DNA of 64,000 nt from Paenarthrobacter ureafaciens (GTDB lineage: Bacteria; Actinomycetota; Actinomycetes; Actinomycetales; Micrococcaceae). The notes under the pieces were generated by a model. That model was not told where the DNA came from. It was given only the letters and a program-made list of their open reading frames with translations, and made no database searches. The stretch is taken from assembly GCF_004028095.1 (NCBI RefSeq), contig NZ_SBHM01000007.1:2666001-2730000 (forward strand), written 5' to 3'. Shown in pieces: positions 35,599-47,100 of the stretch. Position numbers and translations under genes: made by a program. The stretch's first letter is position 1. Each line of letters starts with the position of its first letter.

Positions 35599-37178
35599 AG
35601 GGGAATGTTCCCGTGCTTCTTGGTGGGCAGGCTGGCCCGCTTGTCCCGCAGCGCACGGAGGCCCCGGATGATCTGCAGGCGGGTGTCCGACGGCGCGATG
35701 ACGGCGTCCACGTATCCAAGCTCAGCAGCCTGGTACGGGTTGAGGAGTTCTTCCTCGTAGCCCTGGATGATCTCGGCACGGCGGGCCTCAACGTCGCCCC
35801 CTGCCTCGGCAACGGCGGCAAGGTCGCGGCGGTAGAGGATGTTCACCGCACCCTGCGCCCCCATGACGCCGATCTGTGCGGTGGGCCAGGCAAGGTTAAG
35901 GTCGGCTCCAAGCTTCTTGGAACCCATCACGATGTAGGCCCCGCCGTACGCCTTGCGGGTAATGACAGTGAGCTTCGGGACAGTTGCCTCGGCGTAGGCA
36001 TACAGGAGCTTGGCGCCACGGCGGATGATGCCTTGGAATTCCTGGTCCTTGCCCGGGAGGAAGCCGGGGACGTCCACCAGCGTGATGATGGGGATGTTGA
36101 AGGCGTCGCAGTGGCGGACAAAGCGGGCAGCCTTCTCCGAGGCGGAGATGTCCAGGGTTCCGGCGAACTGCATGGGCTGGTTGGCCACGATGCCCACGGT
36201 GTGCCCCTCCACCCGGCCGTAACCGATGATGACGTTCGGGGCGTAGAGCGACTGCATCTCCAGGAAGTGCGCGTCATCGACGATCTGCTCGATCACTTTG
36301 CGCATGTCATAGGGCTGGTTGGCGGAATCAGGGATGAGCCCGTCCAAGGCGAGGTCGTCCTCGTCCAGTTCCAGTTCCTGGTCGTGCTCCACCACGGGGG
36401 CTTCGGAGAGGTTGTTGGACGGCAGGAAGTCGAGCAGTTCACGGACGAACTCGATCGCGTCGGCTTCATCGGAGGCGAGGTAGGTGGAGGTACCGGTGGT
36501 GGCGTTGTGCTGGCGGGCGCCGCCCAGGGTCTCCATGTCCACGTCCTCGCCCGTGACGGTCTTGATCACATCGGGGCCGGTGATGAACATGTGCGAGGTC
36601 TTGTCCACCATCACCACGTAGTCGGTGAGCGCCGGGGAGTAAGCGGCGCCGCCGGCGCACGGACCCATGATGAGGGAGATCTGGGGGACCACGCCGGATG
36701 CGTGCACGTTGTTGCGGAAGATGTCCGCGAACATTGCCAGGGACGCGACGCCCTCCTGGATCCGTGCGCCGCCGCCGTCGTTGATGCCAACCACCGGGCA
36801 ACCGTTGCGGAGGGCGAATTCCTGGACCTTGACGATCTTCTCGCCGTTGACCTGGCTCAAGGAGCCGCCGTAGACGCTGAAGTCCTGGCTGTAGATAGCG
36901 ATGAGGCGGCCATCTACGGTGCCGTAGCCGGAAACGACGCCGTCGCCGAGCGGCTTCTTCTTTTCCATGCCGAAGGCGGTGGAACGGTGGACAGCCAGGG
37001 CGTCGAACTCGACGAACGATCCGGGATCAACCAGCAGGTCGATGCGCTCGCGGGCAGTGTTCTTGCCGCGCGCATGCTGCTTCTCTATCGCTTCCGGGCC
37101 GGAAGGCTGCTCGGCACGGGCCTGGCGGTCGCGGAAGTCGGCAATCTTTCCCGCTGTCGTTGTCAGATCGTGGCTCAT
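35595..37178 (-). CDS. accD: acyl-CoA (propionyl-CoA) carboxylase beta chain, carboxyltransferase
   Basis: The product is 527 residues from the ATG at 37178 ([20 protein letters not shown]); the longer frame is unsupported. It carries both crotonase-like halves: [17 protein letters not shown] and [17 protein letters not shown] in the first, and [12 protein letters not shown] with [13 protein letters not shown] in the second, the two oxyanion-hole regions. It transfers carboxyl from biotin of the alpha chain to propionyl- or acetyl-CoA. The arrangement with accE, and birA and a PH-domain gene nearby, parallels mycobacterial accD5. Confidence 0.93.
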   Translation of the reverse strand: MSHDLTTTAGKIADFRDRQARAEQPSGPEAIEKQHARGKNTARERIDLLVDPGSFVEFDALAVHRSTAFGMEKKKPLGDGVVSGYGTVDGRLIAIYSQDFSVYGGSLSQVNGEKIVKVQEFALRNGCPVVGINDGGGARIQEGVASLAMFADIFRNNVHASGVVPQISLIMGPCAGGAAYSPALTDYVVMVDKTSHMFITGPDVIKTVTGEDVDMETLGGARQHNATTGTSTYLASDEADAIEFVRELLDFLPSNNLSEAPVVEHDQELELDEDDLALDGLIPDSANQPYDMRKVIEQIVDDAHFLEMQSLYAPNVIIGYGRVEGHTVGIVANQPMQFAGTLDISASEKAARFVRHCDAFNIPIITLVDVPGFLPGKDQEFQGIIRRGAKLLYAYAEATVPKLTVITRKAYGGAYIVMGSKKLGADLNLAWPTAQIGVMGAQGAVNILYRRDLAAVAEAGGDVEARRAEIIQGYEEELLNPYQAAELGYVDAVIAPSDTRLQIIRGLRALRDKRASLPTKKHGNIPL

Positions 37179-37376
37179 CAAGTGTCTCCGGCTCTGTAGC
37201 TGATATTCGCTGGCGCGGTTCTGGTTCGGCAAACAGCTGATTAAGTAGCTTCCGTACAAAGAACAGGCCCTGATGGCCAGTCTAGTGACGCCATAGCCGC
37301 GAACGGCTGTAGAAACCCTACAATTTTCTGCGCCCAAGCCCGAAGCCCTGCCTGTGCTTCAAGCCGCAGCACTCCT

Positions 37377-37398
37377 GATGTTACCCGTCAGTAACATC
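37377..37398. promoter_or_regulatory. operator-like inverted repeat upstream of the SDR gene
   Basis: GATGTTAC-N6-GTAACATC is an 8-bp perfect inverted repeat in the accD-SDR divergent region. A TAGAGT -10-like hexamer at 37406-37411 lies just downstream and places a start near the ATG at 37418, suggesting a leaderless SDR transcript. The shape fits a TetR- or GntR-type operator; no cognate regulator is adjacent. Confidence 0.5.
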
Positions 37399-37417
37399 TT
37401 TGGGTTAGAGTGGCTTC

Positions 37418-38284
37418 ATGACTCAAAGCAATGCCGCTTACGTTGCCACCGGCTCGCTCAAAGGCCGCACCATTATCATGTCCGGCGGGAGCCGGGGGAT
37501 CGGTCTTGCCATTGCCACCCGGGCCGCCCGCGACGGCGCCAACATCGTGCTGATGGCCAAGACGGGTGAACCGCACCCGAAGCTAGAGGGCACGGTTTTT
37601 ACCGCCGCGGAGCAGCTGGTCGCCGCCGGCGGACAGGCCCTGCCGATCGTAGGGGACGTCCGGAATGATGACGACGTCGCCGCTGCCGTGAGTGCCGCCG
37701 TCGAGCGTTTCGGGGGCTTGGACATCGTGGTCAACAATGCCTCGGCCATCGACTTGTCCCGCACGGATGCGATCGACATGAAGCGCTACGACCTGATGCA
37801 GGACATCAACGTCCGGGGCACTTTCCTGCTGTCCAAGCTGGCGCTGCCGGCACTGCGCGAGTCGGAAGACGCGCACATCCTGACGCTGTCCCCGCCGCTC
37901 AACCTGGATCCCAAGTGGGCCGGGATGCACTTGGCGTACACCATGGCGAAGTACGGCATGAGCCTGACCACGCTGGGCCTGGCCGAGGAACTCAAGGATG
38001 ACGCCGTCTCCGTCAATTCGTTGTGGCCCTGCACGCTGATTGACACTGCGGCCATCCGGAACATGCCCGGCGGCCGGCAGATGGTCAGGGCTGCGCGTGG
38101 TCCGGAGATCATGGCCGATGCAGCCCATGCGATCCTGACGGGTGCCAACCTTGCGGCGGGCGGTTCCAAGAGCGGCAACTTCTACACCGATGAAGAGGTC
38201 CTGCGCGCGGCAGGGGTGTCCGACTTCGCCCCCTACAGCCTCGGTGCGCCGGAGGACCGCCTGGTCCCGGACATCTTCCTCTGA
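37418..38284 (+). CDS. short-chain dehydrogenase/reductase, HSDL2-like
   Basis: A 288-residue SDR. The cofactor motif is SGGSRGIGLAIA, followed by NNAS, and the catalytic pair appears as Tyr-x-x-x-Lys in AYTMAKYGMSL. The usual catalytic Ser region reads LTLSPPLNLDP. The long insert after the first strands (AKTGEPHPKLEGTVFTAAEQL) is characteristic of the HSDL2-like SDR group, which is linked to lipid metabolism in eukaryotes. The bacterial substrate is unknown. It lacks a clear RBS. Confidence 0.85.
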   Translation: MTQSNAAYVATGSLKGRTIIMSGGSRGIGLAIATRAARDGANIVLMAKTGEPHPKLEGTVFTAAEQLVAAGGQALPIVGDVRNDDDVAAAVSAAVERFGGLDIVVNNASAIDLSRTDAIDMKRYDLMQDINVRGTFLLSKLALPALRESEDAHILTLSPPLNLDPKWAGMHLAYTMAKYGMSLTTLGLAEELKDDAVSVNSLWPCTLIDTAAIRNMPGGRQMVRAARGPEIMADAAHAILTGANLAAGGSKSGNFYTDEEVLRAAGVSDFAPYSLGAPEDRLVPDIFL

Positions 38285-38341
38285 CCGGATTCATACCCTC
38301 GGAGGAGAGCCTGGAGCTCCTTGACTGGATAGGATTCAGCT

Positions 38342-39256
38342 ATGGATGCCCAACAGCCCGCCCCACGTGAAAGCCCCGGTTCCGGGGAAAACCCCGCACT
38401 GGATCAGCGGTCGCTGTTGGCGCCTGACTTCCTGTCCGCCACCGGCATCTCCCGCCTCGACGTCGTGGAGTCCACCGGGTCCACCAATGCCGACCTGGTG
38501 CGCGCCGTGACCATGGAACCCAAAAAATGGGCTGACCTGGCCGTCCTGACCGCTGAGCACCAGACCGCTGCGCGAGGCCGGTTGGACCGGCACTGGGAAT
38601 CCCCGGAACGCTCCGCAGTCTCTGTTTCCATGGTGCTGCGGCCCGTTACGGCGGACGGCATGCCGGTCCCCACCCAAAGCTATTCATGGTTGTCCCTCCT
38701 GGCTGCCGTCGCGCTGCGGGAAGCGCTGCAGGAGACGGCAGGCGTGAAGGCTCAGATCAAATGGCCCAACGACGTCCTGGTCAACGGGCGCAAGATCGCC
38801 GGCATCCTGGCGCAACTAACGGCGCTTGGCGACGGCTCAGTACCTGCCGTCATCCTGGGTGTCGGCCTGAATGTCACCCTGACCGATGACCAACTGCCCG
38901 TCCCGACGGCCACGTCGCTTGCCCTCGAAGGAAGCACGACGACGGATCGAACGGCGCTGCTGAAGGGTTACCTGACGCACTTCACCAGGCTGTACCGCAG
39001 CTTCTGCAATGCCGAAGGCGATCCGCACGCCGGGCTTGCAGGTGGTCCGTCGCTGCATAAGAGGGTGGAATCGGCCATGATCACCCTGGGCCGCGAAGTG
39101 CGGGCCCACCTGCCGGGAGACCATGAGCTGGTGGGACACGCCTCGCGCCTGGATGACCACGGATCGTTGCTGGTAGTGGACCACGGCGGGCGGGAGCACG
39201 TGGTGACTGCGGGGGATGTGGTGCACCTGCGTGCCACAGAAAGCGGTTATGCGTAA
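38342..39256 (+). CDS. birA: biotin--[acetyl-CoA-carboxylase] ligase
   Basis: A 304-residue class I-type ligase with no N-terminal HTH, so it does not act as a repressor. Motifs are STGSTNADL, the adenylate loop ARGRLDRHWESP (a variant of GRGRxGR) and KWPNDVLVNGRKIAGIL with the catalytic Lys. It attaches biotin to the AccA3 BCCP domain. The downstream PH-domain gene starts within its last codons. Confidence 0.92.
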   Translation: MDAQQPAPRESPGSGENPALDQRSLLAPDFLSATGISRLDVVESTGSTNADLVRAVTMEPKKWADLAVLTAEHQTAARGRLDRHWESPERSAVSVSMVLRPVTADGMPVPTQSYSWLSLLAAVALREALQETAGVKAQIKWPNDVLVNGRKIAGILAQLTALGDGSVPAVILGVGLNVTLTDDQLPVPTATSLALEGSTTTDRTALLKGYLTHFTRLYRSFCNAEGDPHAGLAGGPSLHKRVESAMITLGREVRAHLPGDHELVGHASRLDDHGSLLVVDHGGREHVVTAGDVVHLRATESGYA

Positions 39257-39848
39257 AGAACTGCTTCCGGGGGAGCAGGTCCTGACCATCACGCGCCAGC
39301 AGGCCCGTTCACTCGTTTTACCGGCGCTGGTCTTCGTCCTGGTTCCGGCACTGGCAGGTTTCGCATGTGCTTGGATTATCAAGGGGAACCCGCAGCGCCT
39401 GGCCCCGTTCATAACGGCGGCCTGGACTCCCTGGCTCGTAGGAGCCTGCCTTGGCATGGCGGCGTGGGTCCTGCTCGCATATTGCCTCAAACGGGTGCTG
39501 CGCTGGCATTCCGTTCGCTACATCCTGACCAGCCGCAGGGTCCTGGCCAAGTCCGGGATGTTCCGCCGCGGTGAGTGGCAGGTGTCCTTGATGGCTGTCC
39601 GGAATGTGGGAATCGAACAGGGCATGATCCAGCGGTCCTTGCGCTCGGGGAATATATCCTTGGATACCGGGCACTCGGGAGTTTACCTGTTGAAGGATGT
39701 CCCGGAAGTCGGGAAATTCCGGGGCTTCATTCTTGATGCCATGGACCAGCTGCCCCGGGGCGAGGTTCTTGAAGGTGAAGTTCTGCCGGATGTCGATGTG
39801 AGTGGTTTGCCGTGGGAAGTGAGAGAAGGTGGAAGAGATGAGCGTTGA
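39249..39848 (+). CDS. bPH2-domain membrane protein
   Basis: The product is 199 residues from the ATG at 39249, overlapping the birA stop. Two TMs (about 20-40 and 55-78) precede a bacterial PH (bPH2/DUF304) domain with RYILTSRRVLAKSGMFRRGE and GIEQGMIQRSLRSGNISLDT. It matches the gene found after birA in mycobacteria (Rv3278c). Function is unknown. It overlaps the next gene by 11 bp. Confidence 0.85.
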   Translation: MRKELLPGEQVLTITRQQARSLVLPALVFVLVPALAGFACAWIIKGNPQRLAPFITAAWTPWLVGACLGMAAWVLLAYCLKRVLRWHSVRYILTSRRVLAKSGMFRRGEWQVSLMAVRNVGIEQGMIQRSLRSGNISLDTGHSGVYLLKDVPEVGKFRGFILDAMDQLPRGEVLEGEVLPDVDVSGLPWEVREGGRDER

Positions 39849-41010
39849 GGATCAGTCCGACGAGGACCTGGACCAGGAGTTCGACGCCGTACCCGAACCT
39901 TCAGAGGATGAAGACGCGGTACCGGAACCAGCCAAGGCCATACCCACCGGACCCCCTACCGGTGTCATGTCCGCAGAGCGGCTCGCGATCAAAGCGCTGG
40001 AAGCCAGGTTGCTGGGCGGTGAACGCAAGCTCCGTCGTCGTGAGATTGCTGCCGGTGCCGGCGTGTCGGTGCTTTCTGCCCGAAAACTGTGGCGCGCTCT
40101 TGGATTTCCAAACTTCGGTGACGACGACGTTGCCTTCACTGAGCGCGACCAGGCTGCCCTGACAACCATCCTTGACCTCGTCCGTGCCGGCCTCCTGACG
40201 GAAGAAGCCGCGATCTCCATCACCCGTTCCATTGGCCAGATGACGGACCGCATGGTGGTCTGGCAGATCGAGGCCCTGGTGGAGGACATGGTCCAGGAAC
40301 AAGGGATCAGCGATGCCGTGGCGCGCAAGCAGTTGGTGGGCCAGCTGCCTGCCCTGGTGGATTCGTTGGAGGAGATCCTCGTCTACTCCTACCGCCGCCA
40401 GCTCAATGCCGGTGTGCAGCGGCTGGCAGTCAGGGCGGAAGCCGGACTGCAGGCCAGCGAAGAGGGCCGCGAAGGCGACGAAGACGATTCGCCCTTGCCG
40501 TTGGCCCGTGCGGTGGGCTTCGCGGACCTGGTCTCCTACACCAGCCTCTCCCGGCGCATGAACGAGAAGACGCTGGCGCAGATGGTGCAGCGTTTCGAGA
40601 ACAAGTGTGCCGAGATCATTTCCATTGGCGGCGGCCGGCTGGTCAAGACAGTCGGTGACGAAGTCCTGTACATTGCCGAGACGCCTGCGGCCGGTGCGGA
40701 GATCTCCCTTGCCCTGGCCCAGGCCTTCACGGAGGATGAGATCCTCCCGCAGGCGAGGGTCTCCATGGTCTGGGGGCGCATCCTTTCCCGCCTTGGCGAC
40801 ATCTACGGGCCCACGGTCAACCTCGCCGCGCGGCTCACCAGCCTGGCGCAGCCCGGCACTGTGCTTGTTGATGCCATGACCGCGGCCGCCCTTGGCCAGG
40901 ATGAACGCTTTGTGTTGATCCCGCAGGCCTCGGAAAACGTCCGCGGCTTCGGGGAGATCCACCCCGTCATGCTGGCCCGCGGCCGGGGCAAAGGGCTCGT
41001 CCTGGACTGA
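39838..41010 (+). CDS. class III adenylate cyclase with N-terminal regulatory domain
   Basis: The product is 390 residues from the ATG at 39838, which has AGAAGG 8 nt upstream; a GTG at 39829 overlaps that site. After an acidic start, residues about 45-205 resemble the autoinhibitory Ad_Cy_reg domain of the pH-responsive M. tuberculosis cyclase Rv1264. The catalytic domain has the first metal Asp in GFADLVSYTSLS, VKTVGDEVLYIAE with the substrate-defining Lys and second Asp, and NLAARLTSLAQPG with transition-state residues. It should make cAMP and appears active. No TM is present. Confidence 0.87.
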   Translation: MSVEDQSDEDLDQEFDAVPEPSEDEDAVPEPAKAIPTGPPTGVMSAERLAIKALEARLLGGERKLRRREIAAGAGVSVLSARKLWRALGFPNFGDDDVAFTERDQAALTTILDLVRAGLLTEEAAISITRSIGQMTDRMVVWQIEALVEDMVQEQGISDAVARKQLVGQLPALVDSLEEILVYSYRRQLNAGVQRLAVRAEAGLQASEEGREGDEDDSPLPLARAVGFADLVSYTSLSRRMNEKTLAQMVQRFENKCAEIISIGGGRLVKTVGDEVLYIAETPAAGAEISLALAQAFTEDEILPQARVSMVWGRILSRLGDIYGPTVNLAARLTSLAQPGTVLVDAMTAAALGQDERFVLIPQASENVRGFGEIHPVMLARGRGKGLVLD

Positions 41011-41139
41011 GTGGAGGGGCGTCAGTAGTGCAGGTCACATCTTCGCAAATCGATGGATTAACCCGGTAGGCTTGGGGACTGTTCGCGTCAAGCCAGCCGC
41101 GCGGAGGGTGACGGCTGCCTATTTAACCGGGGGAAGTCC

Positions 41140-44100
41140 ATGGCTCCGAGCAGGAGGCCCGCCCAACGAGCGCCCAAGCGGCAACCATCACGGAAGCGGC
41201 GCGCCAGGATCCTGGGTGTCACCGCCTTCACGGCAGCTGCGGCGGTGCTTGTTACCGGAGCCATCCTCTACCCGGGTTTCAAAACCACCGAGGTGGACCT
41301 CAACGACGGCGGCGTCTGGGTTGTCAGCAAATCGAAGAACGCCGCCGGCCGGCTGAATTACCCTTCGAAATCCCTCGACGGTGCCGTCACTCCGGCCAGC
41401 GACGACTTCGAGATCCTGCAACAGGCAAGCGACATCTTCATTGACGACGCCGGCGGGGCGACGATCAACCCGGTCAGCGCCGCGAACATGCGCCTGGGCG
41501 GGGACCAGCAGCTTCCGGGAGCGGCGCACGTCAGCTTCGGCAGCAAGGTCCTGGCCGTCACTGATCCAGCCAAGGGCAAAGTGTGGGCCGTTTCGCCCAC
41601 CTCGCTGGGCGGTTTCAGTGAAGAATCCACGCCATTGTTCGAACAGTCCCAAGGCATCACGTCCGTTGTGGGGACGGACGACACCATCCATACCCTCGAC
41701 CCCAAAGCAGGGAAGCTTACCGCCACCACGGTGGATGCGGACGGCAACGTTGTGGACTCGCAGGTCCGCTCCGATGACTCCCTCAAAGCCGACGGCGACG
41801 TGCAGCTCACGGCCGTTGGCGGCAAGGCGGTTGTGCTGAACCAGGCCAACGGCAACATCATCCTGCCGGGCGGTTCAGTGGTCCATCTCGCCGATGCCAG
41901 GGACGCCAAGCTGCAGCAGGCCGGTCCGGAGGCCGGCACCGTGGCCATCGCCACGAAGGATGCCCTGTTGCTGCAGCCCTTGGACGGCGGCACGGCCAAA
42001 ACCATTCGCGCCGACGGGCAAGGGACCCCGGCGGCGCCTGTCCATGTGGGTACGTGCACTTACGGGGCGTGGTCCGGGGCCAACAAGTACGTCCGGGAGT
42101 GCAGCAATGAAGCCGACAACCGCCGCGCCGACGTGCCCCAGGCGAGTGCGTCGCCGTCGTACGTTTTCCGGGTCAACCGCGACCTCGTGGTCCTCAACGA
42201 CGTCAACTCGGGCAACGTCTGGATGGTCAACCAGAACATGCAGCTGGTGAACAACTGGGATGACGTCATTCCGCCCCAGCAGACCTCGGACGATGCGGAC
42301 AAGGACTCCGCTGACGAAGTCCAGCAAACAGTCCTTCCGGATCGCAGCAAGCCGAACACCCCGCCGGTGGCCAAACCCGATTCCTTCGGAGTGCGCGCCG
42401 GGAAGACCACCATCCTGCCGGTACTGGACAATGATGCCGATTCCGACGGCGACGTCCTGACCGTCAGTGCCGCCGAACCGCTGAAATCGGGAGCGTTGTC
42501 CCCGGTTTACGGGGGGACGGGCTTCCAGATTGCGGTGCCGGCCGGCACCACAGGCACCGAAACCTTCAAATACTCCGTCGACGACGGCCGCGGAGGAACC
42601 GCTGCCACCGAGGTGGACCTGCGGGTGGTGCCGCCGGAGGAAAACAACGCCCCGCAACCCAAGCCAAACCGCAACAACACGCTGGTGGTGCAGGCCGGCA
42701 AGATAGCCAACCAGTACATCCTGACGGATTGGATCGATCCCGACGGCGATGACATCTTTGCCGTGGCGGCCTCGAGCAGCGATCCTGCCGACCAGGTCCG
42801 GATCAGGCCCGACGGCCTGCTGACGTTCCAGGATTCCGGAGCCGGTCCCGGCCGCAAGACCATCACGTTGACGGTGTCGGACGGCACCGACAGTACCGAT
42901 GGGCAGGTCGTCGTGGACGTCCGCGCTCCCGGAGGCCTGCCGCCCATCGCCAACGCTGACCACGTCGTTGCGGTGGCCGGCCAGGACACCGTGATTGCGC
43001 CGCTCAAGAACGACACCGACCCCCAGGGCGGAACGCTCCGCCTGGCGCAGGCCCAACCCGATGGGCAGTCCACGGCGGTCATCGGGCCTGACCAGCAGAC
43101 GTTCACGTTCAACTCCGGTGCCGTAGGCGCCCACTACGTGACCTACATGGCGACGAACGGGCCGGCGAGTGCCCAGCAGTTGGTCCGGGTGGACGTCGTC
43201 TCCGGCAACAGCGATGATGCACCAGTTGCCGTGCGGGATATTGCCCTGCTGCCCAGCGGAGGCAGCACCGTGGTTGACGTCCTCGGCAACGACTCGGACC
43301 CCGCCGGAGGCGTTCTGGTGGTGCAGTCGGTGACGGCAGTGGACGGCCTGCCCGTCAGCGTGGCGGTGCTGGACCACTCGGTCGTGAAGATCACTGACAT
43401 CCGCGCCGAAGGCCAGTTGTCGTTGAAGTACACCATCTCCAACGGCAAGGCATCGGCAACCGGTGACATCTCGGTCCAGGTGGTGCCGGCGCCCACCAAG
43501 CTTCAGGCGCCGCAGGCAAAGCCCGACGACGTCACGGTGCGGGCAGGCGACGTGGTGACCATCCCGGTCCTGGAAAATGATGCGGATCCCAACGGGGGCG
43601 AACTCACCCTGGACCCGGTCCTCGCACAGCAGCCGGACGAGGCGGACGGCCGGATGTTCGTGGCCGGCAAGACCCTCCGTTTTATTGCCGGAGAAGAGGC
43701 CAAGACCGTCTACGCGATCTACAAGGTCACCAACGCTTCCGGCCAATCGGATTCCCAACAGGTCACCATCCGGATCAGGGCCCGGGACGACGCCACCAAC
43801 AACCGGCCGGAGCCGAAGAACCTGACGGCCCGTGCGGTGGCGGGAATGACAGTCAAGATCCCTGTTCCGCTGGATGGCATCGACGCCGACGGAGACTCGG
43901 TCCAGGTGATCGGCATCGACAAAGCCCCGTCCCTGGGGACCGCCGTACTCCGCGACGGCTACCTGGAGTACACGGCCGGCGGTAAATCGGCGGGGACCGA
44001 CACCTTCAGCTACCGCGTGAAGGACCGCATCGGCGCGGAAAATACCGGCAACGTCATTGTCGGTATCGCGCCGGCGGAAGCAGACAACCAAAAGCCAATA

Positions 44101-47100
44101 GCAGTGGATGACGCCATCGACGTGCGTCCAGGGCGGCGCGTCGCCGTCGATGTCCTCAAAAACGATTCCGACCCCGACGGCGACCCCATCGGCTTGGTGC
44201 CGACGTTCGATGCCAAACCCGGGCTGGAGGTCGAAGCCGTTGCCGGTAAAGCGGTGTTGACCGCGCCGGGTACCGCCGGCGTGGAGAGTATCAGCTACCG
44301 GATCCAGGATGACAAGAAGGCCGAAGCAAGTGCCGTGATCCGCGTCCAGACCAGTCCGTCGGCCCCGCTGCATGCACCGATCGCCGTTGATGACCATGTG
44401 ACCCTCGCGGAGACGTTGGGGAAGACCGCGGTGGACGTGCCCGTCCTGAAGAATGATTCCGATCCTGACGGGGTAGCCGAAGACCTCAAGATCTCCTTGC
44501 CTGACGGCAACCCCAACGCCCGGGGGGGCACCTCGGGAAACGTGGTGGTCACGCTGGTGCCCCAGGACCAACTCATTCCGTACACGGTGACGGACATTGA
44601 CGGCCAAACGGCCACGGCTGTCATGTGGATTCCCGGACAGGGCCTCCAATACCCGACCCTTTCCAAGACCGACGTCGTGGAAGTCACCGCGGGCAAGGAA
44701 GTGACGCTGTCACTGAAGGAGTGGGTCAAGGTCCGTGAAGGCCGCAGCCCGCGGATCACGGTGGCGGACAAGATCAAGGTCCAGGGCGGTGACCCGCTGA
44801 ATGTCATTGCGGGCGACGGCGGTGCCCTCCGCTACGCTGCGCAGGCGGACTACGTGGGTCCCGGCTCTGTGACGTTCGAGGTCACGGACGGTTCCGGTCC
44901 CGACGATCCCGAGGGGCTGAAGTCCACGCTCACCATCATGACCAAGGTCCTGCCGGATCCCAATGCCAACCATCCGCCGACCTTCAGCGGTGCCGTCATC
45001 GACGCTCCGCAGGGCGATGTCACCGAACTGGACCTGTCGAACCTCGCCGGCGACGTGGATGAGCAGGACCAGGGCAAACTGAAGTTCGAATTCGACGGCC
45101 AGCAGCCCGGCGGGTTCGCGGCCCGGATCGACGGCACGGTCCTGAAAATCACGCCCGGCGGATCCCTCAACCCGGGCGCACGCGGCGTGGTGCCGCTGAA
45201 GGTGACCGACGGCCGGTCCGATCCGGTCCGTGCGGCCGTGACCGTCACGGTGGTTTCCTCCAACCGGCCCAAACCGGTGGCCAACGATGACGCCGTGGAG
45301 AAGGCCGATGCCGGCAAGCCGCAAACCGTCAATGTGCTCGGCAACGACTTCAATCCGTTCAGCGAGCCGTTGGGAATCGTGTCCGCGGTGGTGGAGACGG
45401 GTTCAGCCGGGCAGCCCGAAATCTCGGGCGACTCCATCACGGTGACGCCGTCCGCGGGCTCAAAGGGCGTGCTGGTAGTCCGCTACACCATCAAGGACAA
45501 GACTGACGATCCGAGCCGCCAGGCAGTGGGCCGCGTCCGCATCACTGTCCGGGATAAGCCCGATGCTCCTTCCGCGCCCGCGGCCACCGATGTCCGGAGC
45601 CGCACCGCCGTGCTCAAGTGGGCCCCGCCGTCGGACAACGGCGCAGCCATCACCAAATACACCGTGAAGGCTGCGGGATTCCAACAGGAATGCCCCACCA
45701 CCACCTGCACCCTGACGGGGCTGACCAACAACGTGAGCTACGTATTCACCGTGACGGCCACCAACGAGGTCGGGGAGTCCGGTGCGTCGCCGGCTTCCAA
45801 CGAGATCAAGCCTGACGAAAAGCCGTCACCGCCGGACGCTCCCGCCGTGAAAGCCGGGGACAAGGACCTGGCCATCACGTGGACCCCCGCGAAGACCGAG
45901 GGCTCACCCGTCAAGCACTACAACCTGGAGATTTCCCCGCCCCCGGGCAACGGAGTGGCGGTCAAGAACGAGGTCACCGGACTCTCCTACACCTGGACCG
46001 GACTCACCAACGGGGTCAACTACAAGGTTCGGGCCCAGGCGGTCAACGAGCTCGGACCTTCCGGCTGGAGCCTGTACTCCGCCGAAGACCACCCGGCCGG
46101 TCTTCCCGGCGCCCCGGCGGCGCCCACCACCGCCGTCGTGTCTTCCGTGGGTTCGCAGAACCAGCTCCGGGCTGACTGGACAGAACCGGACATCAACGGC
46201 GACCCCATCAAGAACTACTACGTCACCATGAGCGGGGGCAGCGGCGCTACGCAGACGCAGACCGTTCCGGGCAATACCCGTACGGCCACCTTCACGGCGA
46301 ATAACTCGGAATCCGGCTACACGTTCACTGTGCAGGCCGGGAACAAGGCCGGCAAGGGTGCGGTCAGTGCGGCCTCTGCTCCACGGCGGGCAACCGGCAA
46401 GCTGGGAACCGTGGGCAACGTCAGTGCCACACCGGCCAACACCGGGGGAGCAGGCGGCCAGCTCACCATCAACTTCACAGTGTTGAACCAAGCCCAACGC
46501 AACGGTTCAAGCGCCAATGAAGTCAGTTACACCTACCGCGCCAGCACCGGCCAGTCCGGCCCCATCCAACCGGGGCAGACCGTTGGAGGTTTCGCCAATG
46601 GCCAGGCCAGCAGCATCACGGTGACTGCCCAATCTTCCGTTGCACCGAGCTCGGATGCGAGTGCTCCCGCCACGGCCACGCCGTATGGTTCGCCCGGAAC
46701 GCCATCGGCATCGGGGACCAACGGGGCGATGAACGATCCCTCGGTCACCCTCAACTGGTCCTCGCCGTCGACGTCCACCAATGACGTCAAGACCACCAAG
46801 ATCAGGATCAACGGCGGCGCGTGGGAGACGGTCGCGGCATCCGGCAGCCGGACTATCAATACCGGCGGCTACGAACAAACACGGACCATTGACGTGCAGA
46901 CCTTCAACTCCCTGGGTACCGGTGGGCCGGTAGCCAGCGCCAGTGCCACGTCGGGCAAGAAGGGGGAGTGGACCACCACCATGAACCCGGGTGCCGTGGA
47001 GCGCTCCTGCAGTTACACCCTTGGTGGATCAAATTACGATCCCAACAAGTTCACGTGCGACGGTAAGGGCGGCAACCAGCCCCCATGGATGTACACCTCG

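Noticed and set aside
41875..44649. 924-codon open frame on the - strand inside the first giant gene
   Set aside because: Antisense shadow of repetitive Ig-like coding sequence; no recognisable domain or RBS.
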